DNA of 64,000 nucleotides from Acanthacorydalis orientalis (Eukaryota; Arthropoda; Insecta; Megaloptera; Corydalidae): NCBI GenBank assembly GCA_034766995.1, contig CM068317.1, positions 15,219,255 to 15,283,254 of the forward strand, read 5' to 3'. Shown piece by piece: positions 49,101 to 60,767 of this stretch (position 1 is its first letter; each line of letters starts with the position of its first letter). The notes under the pieces were generated by a model. It saw only the letters and a program-made list of their open reading frames with translations, ran no database searches and was not told where the DNA came from. The position numbers and the translations under genes were made by a program.

Positions 49101-52100
49101 TCGTAAAAAAGTTACATATTCCTCGTTCTAGAAATAAGAAGGATTGTTGAGTATGTTCCGACAGAAAAATTAAAGCCGACCGTAAATAAACATCTACATA
49201 TTGTTCGACATGTATAGGGAATCCATTGCTACACCTTGGGGATTATTTTGCAAAGTACCATACTTTGCACAATTATAAAAAATAATTTTTATTTTAAAAA
49301 TGTACATTTGGATGTACGTCAGATTTTTTTTATATTTTCATTTAAAAACAACTAGTTTCGTAAGCGTTCTTCTTGTTTTAATTATTATTGTTGTTCTTTT
49401 AATTTCGCTTGTATTGTCTCTTTGTGACTATTATAAAAAAAATTGGTAGGTAGTGTCGGAGTCACTACCTCTAAAGTTTTTAGCGAAAAACGTCTTACTT
49501 AAACGGTATTTGTCGGGGCGAGGTGTTTGTAGGGTTAGAAAGAAAGAAATGAGCACAACAAACGTGTGTGTCTTTTTATTCATTTCTCATGATGTTGACT
49601 TATTTGCAAAATTTTGTTAAAAATAGGTCAATAGTACAAGTAGTATAATATGTAAGATTTTCATGCTACACTTATATCTCTAGAGAACGATAAGTCTATA
49701 GTGGTACTCATTAAAGTTGTGAAGTCACTTGGATCCGTGGCCAAGACCAATCTAAATCTGTCGTTCAGAAACTGTTTCAGACGATCGTTTGACACATCAA
49801 TGTTAAAGTCCTCGGTGAGCAGAAGCGGTATGTTGGGATCACAGGGCCAGTCACTGACTATTGTTCTAACATGCTCTATGTAGTAAAGCATTTGATGATA
49901 AAGAAACATCTCGATATAGTTGAGTGGCAAGTGTATTGGCTTCAGCGAATACGAGAAACCGTTAATGTTACTCAACGTGGCACCTTTCTTTGCTTTACTA
50001 ATGTAAAGCAGTTTGAGCACAACATGAAATGTTGAACGTCTTCATCTGTAAATTTCTGTTGTAAGAATTACAACATAGCTGCATTTGGACGTTTAAATTA
50101 TTTTGGAACCATATGCGGTCACAAACTCCACAAACAGAACCCAACTTGTTGCCATAAAATGTCTTTTCAAAGTGCTCCGTCGCCAGACGCCAATGAGTTT
50201 TAAACGCTAAATATCTTCTCAAACGTTACATCTGCTTCTGTTTCGTCTTATTCTATCGGTTCCATCTCACTATCGACATCTATTCTCTGTGAACTTGTAC
50301 CAGACGTTGCAGCGTTCGCGTGACTGTTGTCCGCCTCAACTTCTCAACGCTACCTCATCCTCCGCATTCGTTCTACTGTTGTCATAGAGGCCTTTTTGGA
50401 TTCTTCATTTAGTCTTCTTTCACTTTGTAAACGTTTACGATACTTATTTATCTTCTTGTTTTGAAGATATTTGGACATTTTTAAAATTTTAGAGAAAAGT
50501 TAGTTTCAACACTTTATCAGTATACTCGTATATCTTTTCAATTGCTTTCACTATTGTCACTCTTAGTATTTCATTTTATAACACTTGTCCATTTCTGTCA
50601 AATGTTACCTCATACAACATTCTACACGCATGTATTCTTGAGCTACATTAATTTTTCCGCGCGACGAACCTAATATTACACTACAATTTGGCGACAAAGT
50701 TGTGGCGACCTGAGACGCCACGCGCTAAGGTTAACATTTCGTAACATTCTTACATCCTTGCTCTATTAAACCATGTATTACTTACTTGGATATACGTTAT
50801 AGGTTTAAAGGTATTAAAATTTATTGAATATACACAAAATCGTAACATCCGCTTTCACATAGTCTCCACGCATATTAACCCCGCGGTGTAGACGTTTTCA
50901 GTCAGAAATTGTCGACCGTTAAGGGTTAATATATTAAGTCACCAGCATATAAATATTTTGCTTCACGTGATATCTATAGTTTTGTTGTACATTTCCTACT
51001 CTAAACCAGTAAATCCGTACTAAATCAGAATTAGTTAAGCGTGGTCCTCACACAATGGCATATAGCAGGTCATATAATTATTCATATAGAACAAATTTCG
51101 ATACAACAGTAATTCCAATTCACGAAAGGAATAAACTTGTGTAATGTATATAAAACTTGATTCGATAACCTTGTTTTTTTTTAATTAATAATATTCTTCA
51201 AAGAAACATTGCATAAGCGGTTCATTCGAATTCTACGTATTTATTGGAAGTACGTATAATATAAATAATTAAAGTGCTGAAAAAAATTTACATAAAACAA
51301 AAATTACGAAATTAAATTAAATAGTTGATGTTTAACATTTATTTTACAGTCCGCATATATGGAAATGAGCGTATTAAGATACACCAGGCTCTTATCTTTA
51401 CTACATTTATTTTTATTGCACTTAATTATTTTAAAAGTTAGATTTTAACAATTTATTAGCACTTAGATAATGTTCAAGGTCTCATCGCAAATTTTAAATT
51501 TGATTATAAAATTTCAAGATATTTAAAAACAAAAATAATCTTAATAAGCAATATTAAGTCTGATAATGTGGGCTATACAACTTTTATTTCACAATGTATT
51601 AGGTAAGTAACCCATACATTTGAAAACTATATATTTTATCCTATCAACAATCGACATCGACTCTGAAACCAAATATCTATGCCAAAAAAGTTTTATTGTG
51701 TATTTGGTGAGACATTTAGGGTGTAGTATATTATGATTTTCTCAAGTCTGGTCAGATTATAAAATCAGAGCGTTATTAACAATATCTCATCTGGTTGAGT
51801 GTCAAATTAGAGAGAAAAATACCATTCACTGGCGAGGGAACAAAGCAAGTTATTTTGTAGCAGAGCAGAAGTTGATCGTAGGTCACGAAAGGACCAAACA
51901 CGTTATTTGTTCTTTGGGATGGGAAATTCCCTCCCATGCAGCGTATTTACCAAACCTAGCCCCCTTAGATTATCATCCATTCCAGTCCAGACCCGTAGTG
52001 AGACCGTCATATTAGAGGAAGCAAACACAGTTTTTAAGAGTGTCAATTTTTGTATGTCAAAATTGTTTAACCTCATACCTAGAATCACATTTATATGAAA

Positions 52101-54385
52101 AAATCTAATTTTGAAATTTTTATTATTAAAAAAGAAATTACATAATTTATATTATATAATTAGTCAGGTTATTAAAATCTATTTTGAAAAATTGTATTAA
52201 AAAAGAAGTTATGTAATTAGTCAAGTTGTTAAAATGCAATAGTTTGTATATAAATTACAAGTTTTTAAAATAACAAAGAAGTTCTTCTTGATTTAACTTA
52301 ATAATTTATTATAATTGTAATTTACGCGTTTTCTGTGGAGACGCGCTCATAGAAACGATTTTTTTCGTGCGTAGAAACGTTTTCAATCATCAAGGTAAAA
52401 CCATTAGGATACTTCCAATGATTCTACATGATTTGGAACCTCTCAAGGCCGGATTTTTCTGTTAGGGAAAACGCCAAAAGGAGCAACCAGGAGAGGAAAT
52501 GCCTCACTGCCTCCTGACTATAGGCCTGTCAAAATCTCTTCAGCATCACTTGTCTAATACCTGTCTTATAACACTAGAAGAGATCCGAAAATGCATCGAC
52601 TTCATCGACTCAAATATCTTGATTTCGACAAGATTCGTCAGTTGCTCTACAGATGTAGCAAAGTTAGACAAAATAATGAAGTATATTTTGATGACTGAAA
52701 TTTATTCCATTGCTCCGTAAATACACATTTATTTTCTATACTAAAGCTACTGAATTAATTTGTACATCAAATATATACTTATAGACATATATACACCTGT
52801 GTGCAAAATAATATCAGTGCACTTAGAAAAGTAATATTCAAATTTCTTTTACACTTTCTCTTTCAAAAATTAGTGACATCTATTAGAAAACACATTGTAA
52901 TGTTCCAGCATTCGATTTTGTGTGATTTCCTTTTGTGGTTTTATTGCCAAAATTATTGTAATTTTTTGCCAGCGTTTGTTCAATTGTTTATGCAAAATAA
53001 CAGCAGATTTGTTAAATTTATATGTAAAATTAAAGTAAGGAAATCTTTTTAACATTTTTTTTAATTTTAATCTAAAATGAACTGAAATTATCGACTCAAT
53101 ACAAAATTTAGTGAATTCTTCAGTTAAAATGGGTCGTATAAAACATTTCAGTGAAGATAAACGATTTTTAATTAAAAAGTTGCTGTCAGAAGGTAAAACC
53201 CGTAAATTTATTGAAGAAACGCTTACGTGCTCTAGTGAAATGATTACAAATGCTGAAAAGTGAACCAAAAAAGCAAAAATATGAGGACGAAAAAGGAGGA
53301 TCTAAGAAAAATAGTTCCCTTAGCGCAAACCAAACTTTTTTGACGAGTTCGAAGATAAAACAGGAGCTGAATTTAAATGTGGACGCTTCTACAATTAGGA
53401 AGAAACTTACAGAAGTCAAATTATTTGACAGAAGTCCAAAAAGGTTCCACTCTTGAAGCGGCATCATTTGCAAAATAGGATAAAATTTATAAAAGAACAT
53501 CTGCATTGGCCATCTACGAAATGGTGTTCTGTGGGCTGATGAATCCAAGATAGTTTTGTTTAGCAATAGCTGATTAATACAGTATATTAGAAGACTGCTA
53601 AATAGTTCATACGGTCCACGGTTTACAATAAAGACCGTAAAGCATGGTGCTGTAAAAATAAATGTATGGGACTTCTTTTCTTACTACGCTACTGATCCCT
53701 TGTATTCAATTAAAGAGACAATGGATGCAAAAGTTTATGTTGGCATTATACAAAATGTTATGCTGTCTTATGCTCGGTAGAATATGCTACTTAAATGGCT
53801 CTTCATGCAGGATTATGATTCGAAACATACAAGTAGACTGGCCAAAAATTGGTTTTAGGATAACAGAATTCAGGTTATCGAGTGGCAATCACAATCCCCC
53901 GACCTGAACTCCATTGAAAACCTTTGCGAAGGTGTTAAAAAGCTGTTTTTCAATCAAAACCTAAAACTGTTAATGAGTTATGGGAAGCAGTGAGATCTGC
54001 ATGGGCGTCCATTCCCCAGGAAATATGTAGGCAATTAATCGACACTATACCAAGGCGATGTTCAGCAGTGTTGGCTAATAATGGCTACACAACACAATAA
54101 TAGATTATTTTATTATATTTTGTATGTAAATTTTACATTTAATTTTAAATATATATAATACTTGGAAGCACTACTATTTTTTGCACACCAAAATTTTTGT
54201 CATCCGAACTATAATAACACTAATTCTTTAAATAGGAAATAAAATTTTACTAATATTTTTACATAACTGAAATAAATATACAGGGGTTAATATAGCAACA
54301 AATATTTGAATTTATAATCAACAGAAAAATATTTGATTTCATCCATAAATTCATATACAAAGCACTGCTATTTTTTGGCACACAG

Positions 54386-54431
<46 letters not shown>

Positions 54432-57400
54432 GCAGTAGACTAATTAATTTACGTAATATATCCCACATTACTAGAACTAAATTTTTCGAATGTTATCTTA
54501 AAAATTTTCAAGGTTTTCTTTAAGTATCTTTACCATCTTTGCAATGTATTGAGGAAAACTCATAGATTTAAAACAGAAGCATATATCTTCATTAAATCTT
54601 TTTACAAACAACAACTTTAAAAATATTTGACTGAAAATCAATTTGTAATGATCAAACTAAGAACGAATAAAAGGTCAATGATAAAATTCACATTTAACTG
54701 TATATCTGAAACGAAAAGTTAATCTAATTGTTCTTCAAATACTCTTTATGTTATTAATGACTTTGACACCGGAACTAGATTTGGATATCGTTCAATCAAA
54801 ATTTTCTTAGTGTATAATTAAACGATTTCTGTGTTTCTGAATGGGTTTATTATGAAACTGTATGTGTTCATAAGTTATGCGGAATTAAAAAATGACAGAT
54901 TAAGTCGGGACATGCTCCAAACTTGATTAGTTCTGATATATTTTTTTGTTTGTCTTTTTATTTTTGTTTTTAACTATATTTCCAGTTTAATGTTGAAATA
55001 AGTGACTATAATTATATATAAAGACAATTTGAATAAAATAAAAAAATATATTTTTAATTTTAAATACATTAAAAGAAACGAGTCAACTAATGTAAGACAG
55101 AATTCTAAATTAATAAATTTGATTCCGCACATTATACACAAAAAATAAAAAGCGCATTTTAAGACATTTTCACATATTTAAAAATAAATATTTTTTCTTA
55201 TGAATTTAATTTCAAACATTATTAGATTTAATAAAACTGTTAAATGAAATAAAACTTCAATCAATAATTCAATTGGATGCACAGTTGATGACTTCGATAG
55301 CAACTGTGCGTGATATTTAGTTGGTAGGAAAACAATTGGGATATATGACCTTCAAATTCATAAACATATCTCTCAGCTTATAATTAACATTATTAATCAA
55401 GAAAGTACCATTAGAATCGACACGTTTTCGCCAATTAATTACAAGTTGATTTATTTTTATGATGTAAAAATCTGTAGTTCTGAAGTTAATCAAATCTCGA
55501 CATTCACTTTCAACAGCAGCTTGGTTGTTGAAGACCTTACCCTGTAAGAAGTTATCGAAAGCCTTAAACAATTAATAATCTGTTAGCGAGATATTTGGTG
55601 AGTTTGGTAGATGAGGCAATATTTTATAGACCAATTCATTTAAATTTTAGAGGGTCAATCGTGCGAAGTGTGGTCGTGCCTAGTCTTGCACCAAGATTTC
55701 ACCCTTCGATTCACCAGTGCGGGGAACAGACTTCGCAGTTCTTGGTTCGTTTTGTCGATTTCTTGACATAAACTCTCAGCTTGAACTCTCAAACTTGCCA
55801 GGATTTATAAAAATTGTATTGGATTATACCGGGTAACGGCCACCAAAGAGTGATCATAATTTTCTCTTGGTTTAATTTTGGTTTCGCGAAATGCTTCACA
55901 GTTTCATTTTGTCCAACCATTGTGCAGGCTACTTTCTGTTGTCGTCAAGGATCGACTTTTTGTCACATATTACAATATGATCGAGAAATGGATCGTTTCT
56001 GTTGTGTAAAAGAACCGTAGAACAAACTTCTTAATAGTGTTCTTTTTTTGATTTTCATTCAGTTCGTGCGGCACCCATTTGTCAAGATTTTTTGATTTTC
56101 CTAGCTGTTTTAAGTGATTCAGAACTGTTGGATAACTAATGGTTGACTTTTGTGTAAGGTTTTGAATTGTTGTGCGTGATTCCGATTCAATTAACGCCTT
56201 AAGTTGATCGTTATGAACTGAATAAAGATGACCGCGACCTTGTTAACCTTTGAGGTTCTCGTCTCCAGCATGAAATTTTTGGAACCACCATTACATAGTA
56301 CATTCGTTTACAGTACCCACACTAAAAGCTTCGTTTAGTTTACGAGCTGTTTCTGCTACTTTACCAGCCATTTTGAACTCACGAAAATCTTGCTCTTATT
56401 TGCTTCTTTTTCTTCTTTAATTTAATAGTCCAATTTCAAGTAAAATTAATAATAAAACCAAAGTCGATGTTACCAAAATGCAGACCGAAGAATGCACTTT
56501 AAAATGATATTAACATGAACACGATAAAATAACACTTTCGTTGAAAGAAATTAAGGTTAGAAACCACAGTTATTTTCCTGTCAATCTAATATGTTGAGAT
56601 ATTTGACACTGTACTTGACTCTATAAATGATTCTTTTTTAAAATAGGAATTTTCAACTTAAGTACCATTATATATCAAAAATTAACATTTGTAATGATTT
56701 TAAGTTTTGTCAATTTAAATTAATTTATTTTATAAGTGAAAATTAATAAACCGTGAAAATTATATTTTTCAAAATGAAAAAAATATTTAATTTTGTTGCA
56801 AAGACTAACTTTTAAAAAATGCATCTATTTTTTTAGTTATTTTATTGAATTACAGTTTGTGCGATAAAGAAGCTTGTAAAAAAAACGATTTTTTTATTTT
56901 GGAGAACCATAAATTCAAATATTTTTACCAACTAGTAATAAAAAAAATAATGTGTTGTAAAGGCTAATGTAAGCTTATATTAGCTTGATAGAAAATAATT
57001 GCTGTTTTTATCATTTTAAGTTTGGCGCCGATTTTTCTCATTGCCGTTATCTTTTATTACAGTCATGTGATACATCATTGCAAACAATGAAATTAGTACA
57101 AATGATTTCAGTTTATGCCCATTGTTTTCAATCTTTATTATTATTATTGGATATAATTTCATAAATTAGTCACAGAAAAAAGAATCAAATTCACGCGATT
57201 TTGTTGTATGAGCTTAAATTGTGGATGTAAAACAACAGAAACTGCTCGAAATACCAAATTTGTTTTTGGTGAAGAGTCAATTAGTAAACATACAGCTCAA
57301 CACTGGTTCCAAAAATTTTGTAATAAAAACAAAATCTTTGATGATGAGAAGGGTCATGGACGTCCTTCAGCTATAGACAATAATGATTTAAAAAACATTA

Positions 57401-58253
57401 TTGAAGCGGATGCATGTAAAACAATTCAAGATTTTGCAAAAGAACTCAATATTGATTATTCGACAGTTGTTCAATCTTTGAACCTAATTATAAAAACAAA
57501 AAAGCTGAAAAAATGGGTTCTGTATGAACTAAACGAACATCAAACAATTCAAAGTTACGAATTTTGCTCTGCACTTCTTTTGCATAACGAAAATGATCCC
57601 TTTCTTGACCGCATTATCACATGTGATAACAATTGGATTTTCTACAATAAACGAAAACGTTTATCATAGTAACTAGACCGAGGAGAAGCACCAAAAAGTA
57701 TCCTAAATCGAAACTTCATGAACAAAACAAGATTATGGTTACTGTGGCATCATTCACTACAACTTCTTAAATCCTAGTGAAACAATAATAGCAGAAAAAT
57801 ATTGTCAGGAAATTGAAAAAATGCATAAGAAGTTGGGTTATTTTCTACCAGCATTAGTCAATGGAAGAGGACCAATTTTTCTTCATGACAATGCCCGACC
57901 ACACGTCTCACAAATGACTTTAAAAAAATTAAATGAACTGGGTTATGAAATCTTACCTCACCCACGTTATTCTCCGGTTCTGCCTCCGACAGATTATCAT
58001 TTTTTTAAATATTTGAGTAATTTCCTGCGAGAGAAGGTTTTTCAAAGATCAAACATCAACTCCAATCGTTTTCTATCAATTTGTTAATTCCAGGACTCCA
58101 GAATTCTATCTTGTAAGAATAAATAGTCTTGTTCCCCGTTAGGAGAAATATGTACAAGCCAATAGTCTTTATTATGATTAATAAATATAATTTTTAACTG
58201 ATCTATATCTGTAAACTCGATACGTAAAAACCGCAATTATTTTTGCACAAACG

Positions 58254-58307
<54 letters not shown>

Positions 58308-59239
58308 ACAAATATTGTTTCGACAACTCAACACTTTGTAAAATTTTAAATTGTAACACAGAATAGTTTTTTTTTGAACAAACCATAAACCTGTTGGTTG
58401 ATTATTGGGTTTTACCGCACTTAGACAGAAGGTCATTAGCACCCGACCATAAGCCTGTTTTGTTTTATTTCTTTACTCTATGATTACAGTCACTTCTTGT
58501 GATTTATTCTACATAGTAATATATATTATAGAAAAATCAAAAATGTCATCATTAAACCTTCGATTTGTCGCTGTATTTTCTATTTTATTAGATTATGATT
58601 TATGAATAATCATTAAAAATATTTCTGTTGAGTTTTGACCTTAAAAGTATTAAAAATAATAAATTTATCATATGATAAGAATATTCAGAACGAGTACTAT
58701 AAATTTTAATTTTAGTGTTCTCATTTTGATGTTTTTTGAGATCTTAACAAAAGTGTTTATTGGGTCACAATTCTAAAACAAATGTACAATATTTATGTAA
58801 ATGCCAAAATTTATAAGTTCACTTTTGTATTTATTAGAGCCAACAGAATTAATAAAAGAACACATTACATTAATTATTATGCATTACTACTTTTTAAAGA
58901 TGATATTAGTGAATACAACATTCATTCGACTATTTATAATTTCGATTTTTATAAATAATTAGGTTACTTTCAATAGTGTTATATTTTCAGTTTATTTCTT
59001 ATATAAAATAATATTCATGAAAAAAATTTATTAAAAAGATTCGTAATTGGATTACTTTATGCAAACGCTCGATAAAGACTGAGATTGAGACATGTCATAT
59101 TTTGATTATTCTATATAGACTCTGTTTAAAAAATGTATATCAGCTTACTTTTACTGCGACCGTCCACTAAGAATACTGCACCATTTGTGACAACGATACA
59201 CATCACTACACAAAAAAATGCAATAGCCACTTTTGACAT
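37444..59239 (-). CDS. SVWC-domain secreted protein gene C, three exons, 104 aa
   Basis: Complete gene: exon 1 59239-59149 (91 nt), exon 2 43904-43781 (124 nt), exon 3 37543-37444 (100 nt); 315 nt with all splice sites GT/AG and frames matching. The signal peptide [20 protein letters not shown] (cut near residue 20) is followed by [16 protein letters not shown]. The mature part has ten Cys at 36, 57, 58, 62, 72, 73, 85, 98, 99 and 104: QCCEVEC, GTCCPGQ, then [13 protein letters not shown] and stop directly after the last Cys, the usual SVWC ending. It is a paralogue of gene B with the same intron phases (1 and 2) and the same DGR-x-YPEKC lead-in. Introns are 15244 and 6237 bases, swollen by mariner, Helentron and Tc1 insertions. 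The family suggests a secreted immune, stress or venom-type protein; the function is not visible here. Confidence 0.93.
38036..39625 (+). pseudogene. RTE-like LINE, 5'-truncated reverse transcriptase
   Basis: Reads (with stops) [75 protein letters not shown], then one TAA (38667-38669) in a frame that continues [20 protein letters not shown], which holds the FADD active-site motif. The C-terminal part follows: [43 protein letters not shown]. It ends in a TGATGATGAT tail before (TA)n. The reverse transcriptase type is that of RTE-like LINEs common in insects. Confidence 0.87.
39640..40149. other. AT-rich spacer in gene C upstream of mariner F
   Basis: Nothing recognised. It lies in gene C intron 2. 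Confidence 0.45.
40150..40900 (-). pseudogene. Mariner element F, heavily decayed
   Basis: The minus strand gives FLTE (GDEKW region lost), [20 protein letters not shown], KRNIxLxDNARPHT-like, [14 protein letters not shown] and [11 protein letters not shown], a cecropia-type mariner C-terminal half. The SPDxxPSD third-Asp region is still readable. Inverted ends not established. Confidence 0.75.
40949..42134 (+). pseudogene. Mariner element G, decayed, about 1.2 kb
   Basis: Left ATTGGAACAAACATTCATAA and right, inverted, ATTGGGTTAAAACAAAACTT followed by CGTATCGTTTT. Frames give [25 protein letters not shown] linker, [32 protein letters not shown], then [27 protein letters not shown] and [15 protein letters not shown]. 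The catalytic region is damaged (GDKKC for GDEKW, HQTKT for HQDNA). Confidence 0.82.
42135..42232. repeat. (TA)n microsatellite between two mariners
   Basis: About 98 bases, directly joining the ends of mariner G and the next mariner. Confidence 0.95.
42234..43157 (-). pseudogene. Mariner element with ACGAGGTCAGACAATTAAGT ends, HTH deleted
   Basis: Near-perfect inverted ends ACGAGGTCAGACAATTAAGT at both termini, with TA target and (TA)n on each side. The minus strand has [68 protein letters not shown] and [20 protein letters not shown], then GGDYFEGD. All three catalytic aspartates are present, but a frameshift splits the core at about 42600 and the N-terminal DNA-binding region is gone. This is the best-preserved mariner here. 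Confidence 0.93.
43158..43780. other. Gene C intron 2, right end
   Basis: (TA)n at 43158-43187, then AT-rich sequence with no further feature. Confidence 0.5.
43781..43904 (-). CDS. Gene C exon 2 (first half of SVWC domain)
   Basis: Acceptor is a T-run followed by AG. Reads [18 protein letters not shown]..., then [13 protein letters not shown]; ends ACTTG before GTAATT, phase 2. Confidence 0.93.
44575..45402. repeat. Dispersed repeat R2, copy 1
   Basis: Matches 51985-52530 over most of its length (GACCGTCATATTAGAG, ATTGTTTAACCTCATACCTA, AACAAAGAAGTTCTTCT, GTAGAAACGTTTT). Begins near CAGGACCGTACCCAG and ends near CTATAGTCCTAGTG. This copy has about 300 extra bases (44620-44960) with a hairpin at 44868-44895. 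No coding; perhaps a non-autonomous DNA transposon. Confidence 0.7.
45792..47364 (+). pseudogene. Mariner element B1, near full length, with internal tandem duplication
   Basis: Ends TTAGGTTGGTGCAAAAAGAA and, inverted, TTAGGCTGGTACAAAAACAA. The transposase starts [20 protein letters not shown] at 45981. The HTH region is present twice (46011-46310 and 46311 to about 46600). Further on come [19 protein letters not shown], DNTRPYVSQ and [20 protein letters not shown] pieces. Element length 1573 against 1277 for sister B2; the surplus equals the duplication. Dead by stops. Confidence 0.87.
47471..47509. other. Perfect 17-bp inverted repeat (hairpin)
   Basis: ATATATTCATACTTTAG, loop ATATA, then its exact complement. 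In gene C intron 1. Confidence 0.85.
47969..48000. other. 32-bp perfect AT palindrome
   Basis: Centred between TATTTAATATTATA and TATAATATTAAATA. Could extrude as a cruciform; may be chance in such AT-rich DNA. Confidence 0.7.
48094..48640 (+). mobile_element. Mariner-derived short element A8
   Basis: Ends TTAGGTTGGTAGGAAAATAA and, inverted, ATAGGTTGGTAGAAAAATAA. Keeps the 5' leader and HTH start ([19 protein letters not shown], [14 protein letters not shown]), but its jump to the 3' tail differs from that of A1, A4 and A5. Confidence 0.85.
48641..49441. other. AT-rich spacer in gene C intron 1
   Basis: Nothing recognised. Confidence 0.45.
49442..50908 (-). mobile_element. Helentron-like element copy 2, internally deleted
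   Basis: Colinear with copy 1 at 22897-24345. Inverted repeats AGCGAAAAACGTCTTAC (left) and GTAGACGTTTTCAGTC (right, 50888). Minus-strand pieces: [55 protein letters not shown] with an EDFN remnant of the GDFN endonuclease motif; [20 protein letters not shown]. Both copies lack the same Rep/helicase interior. Confidence 0.75.
49661..50222 (-). pseudogene. Helitron/Helentron protein remnant, copy 2
   Basis: Joined N-terminal Cys segment (50222-49998) and endonuclease tail (50020-49661). Slightly better preserved than copy 1 in the endonuclease part (DFNID kept). Confidence 0.72.
51590..51985 (+). pseudogene. Mariner transposase fragment
   Basis: Begins near TTAGGTAAGTAACCCATACA and gives [29 protein letters not shown] and KVIL-type pieces, the middle of a mariner. 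No second catalytic core and no right end. Confidence 0.65.
51985..52530. repeat. Dispersed repeat R2, copy 2
   Basis: Shorter copy of the repeat at 44575-45402. Lies directly after the mariner fragment and contains its own small AT-rich duplication (ATTAGTCARGTT twice). Confidence 0.7.
52791..54394 (+). mobile_element. Tc1-like transposon, nearly full length
   Basis: Left end TACACCTGTGTGCAAAATAA; far right end, inverted, TACACACACCTGTGTGCCAA, both leading into a CAGTGC motif. A second right-type end (GCACTACTATTTTTTGCACA) lies at about 54166, so the right side has two repeat units. Lies in gene C intron 1. Confidence 0.82.
53129..54102 (+). pseudogene. Tc1-family transposase, broken
   Basis: Starts [20 protein letters not shown] with an HTH; later frames give [32 protein letters not shown] (first Asp), [40 protein letters not shown] (second Asp) and [18 protein letters not shown], whose Glu completes the DD34E triad. 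Ends near [15 protein letters not shown] then stop. Several frameshifts and stops. Confidence 0.87.
54430..55316. other. AT-rich spacer in gene C intron 1
   Basis: Nothing recognised. Confidence 0.45.
55317..56589 (-). pseudogene. Mariner element A9, full-length member of the A family
   Basis: About 1.27 kb. The left (3') end is TTAGTTGGTAGGAAAACAAT and the right (5') end, inverted, TTAGATTGACAGGAAAATAA. The minus strand has the HTH region ([15 protein letters not shown], [19 protein letters not shown]), [20 protein letters not shown] region, [16 protein letters not shown], [20 protein letters not shown] and [12 protein letters not shown]. It is the parent type for the short elements A1-A5 and A8. 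Multiple stops. Confidence 0.87.
56980..58256 (+). mobile_element. Mariner element B2, full-length size
   Basis: Ends TTAGCTTGATAGAAAATAAT and, inverted, TTACGTTTGTGCAAAAATAA; 1277 bases; the right end abuts (TA)n. Confidence 0.87.
57178..58160 (+). pseudogene. Mariner B2 transposase, near complete
   Basis: The 57208-57669 frame is open for 153 codons: [76 protein letters not shown] and [20 protein letters not shown] (first Asp kept; EK of DEKW changed to NN). After stops and a small deletion, 57821-58087 gives [20 protein letters not shown] (second Asp) and [20 protein letters not shown] (third Asp). Dead but young relative to most copies here. Confidence 0.92.
58257..59148. other. (TA)n and AT-rich end of gene C intron 1
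   Basis: (TA)n at 58257-58304; nothing else seen up to the exon 1 donor. Confidence 0.5.
59149..59239 (-). CDS. Gene C exon 1 (signal peptide exon)
   Basis: ATG at 59239; 30 codons with a hydrophobic core; ends AGTAAAA before GTAAGC, phase 1. The split codon A+TT gives Ile before YPEKC. Confidence 0.9.
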
Positions 59240-59341
59240 TTCGGCAACGATTGGAACTAAAATTGTATCAAAATTCTACTGCGTTATTCAAGACTATGTT
59301 GTCTTGACGTTCTAATACGGAATGGATGGACTCTATCAACA

Positions 59342-59355
59342 CTATTTATCTATAG
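59342..59355 (-). promoter_or_regulatory. Possible TATA-like element of gene C
   Basis: CTATAGATAAATAG on the minus strand, 104-117 bases upstream of the gene C ATG. The position is similar to the TATA-like sites of genes A and B; weak evidence by itself. Confidence 0.3.
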
Positions 59356-59644
59356 GTGGTGTTGACTCTGTCCATCTTAACGGCAAATTGTTTAAGAACG
59401 AACAGCGGGAGTCGACGGGGGGGACACATTTCAGAGGTCAACGTCAAAAACATCGTTCTAGTGCGACGTAGATACGAAAATAATTCGGCCGAAAGTGAGA
59501 TCCACGTTTCACTACTTACTCACTTTATCTCTTATGTATGTTTGCATGTTATCGCTTTCTGACATAATCATGCATGATTTTGTGTCACATATAAATACTG
59601 CTTATTTAAACTTTTGAAACGAAATTATTTAATGTATATACTAT

Positions 59645-60645
59645 AGTCACTCCATTTATGCGGTGTCCATTTATATGAATTCACTTTAATGCGGTTGACA
59701 AATTTTTAAATTTTAAATAATCAACTAGACACCGAATGTCGACACAATGCATACATTTATCATATTATATCACATATTGTATACACATTGTAATTATACA
59801 AATTTGGGATTTCCCCAGTTTAATTTCTTCTGCAATCTTATTTACAATTGTGTAGCAAAATATATAGCAAATATATAGTGTAGTAAAAATAGTTTTAAAA
59901 AATATTTCCTAAAATTACACTTTTAAACAAATGTTTGATAAGCTGGAGGCGGGTTAACAAATCACATTGCGCGACTTTTGGCGCAATTAAAATATCTCTG
60001 ATACCTACGAAGACATTAAAAAAGGATCGAAAGGTACAAAAAAGAGAATAGGTCGAAGAGCACAGAATGCTCCATGAATGCTGTCTGAAAAAATCTGTGA
60101 CCAGATTGTATTTCCAGCTTAATAGACGACTTCAGTTTATTAGAAACTGTTGATAACGACATTACTGAGGTAGTGGCTCTAGGACAATAATGGGAATGTG
60201 AAGGATTTAATGATCTCAATGATTTTGATATTGAAGAACTTTTAAAATCATACGATTCTGAATTAATACACATGATCTTATTGAATCAAGCTAAGAAAAG
60301 AACAACGAAGAAGGAGAGCAAGAAAATGATGAAAAAGAATCATTTTAACTGTTTACAACCCAGAACATTAAAGATTTTATATCTATGATTTAAAAAGTTA
60401 TTGATGTTATTGTAAGCATAGATCCTGATAGCGAAAGAAGTGGTTCAGATTCAGATTAGAAGATTCATCTTAGTAGAGTAATTTTTGTATAGGAAACTGT
60501 AAAGTTGCTAACTACAGCAAAAAGTGTGCTCTTTGTTATCACTGACCTCTTACATAGACGTATATTTAAAAAAAATAATTAAAACTTTTCTACTTCAGTT
60601 AAAGTAAAATATTCGAGAATATGGAACAGATCCCTATTTTAAACA
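59645..60645 (+). pseudogene. Tigger-like element, internally deleted
   Basis: Starts CACTCCATTTATGCGGTGTC, a Tigger-type end, then jumps to the transposase C-terminal part: (E)LEAG-like, GFNDLNDFDIEELLKSYDSE, ELIHMILLNQAKKRTTKKES, then IQKVIDVIVSIDPDSERSGS. No DDE core. Confidence 0.7.
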
Positions 60646-60735
60646 GCTTTCTATGGCTTCATTTATGCGGTTTTTATTTACATGCTGTTTTCATAGAACC
60701 AATTACTTAAATGGATGGATTATAGTATGTATATA

Positions 60736-60767
<32 letters not shown>

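Noticed and set aside
52870..53566. Two minus-strand open frames of 126-132 codons
   Set aside because: Antisense of the Tc1-like element; the plus strand carries the recognisable transposase.
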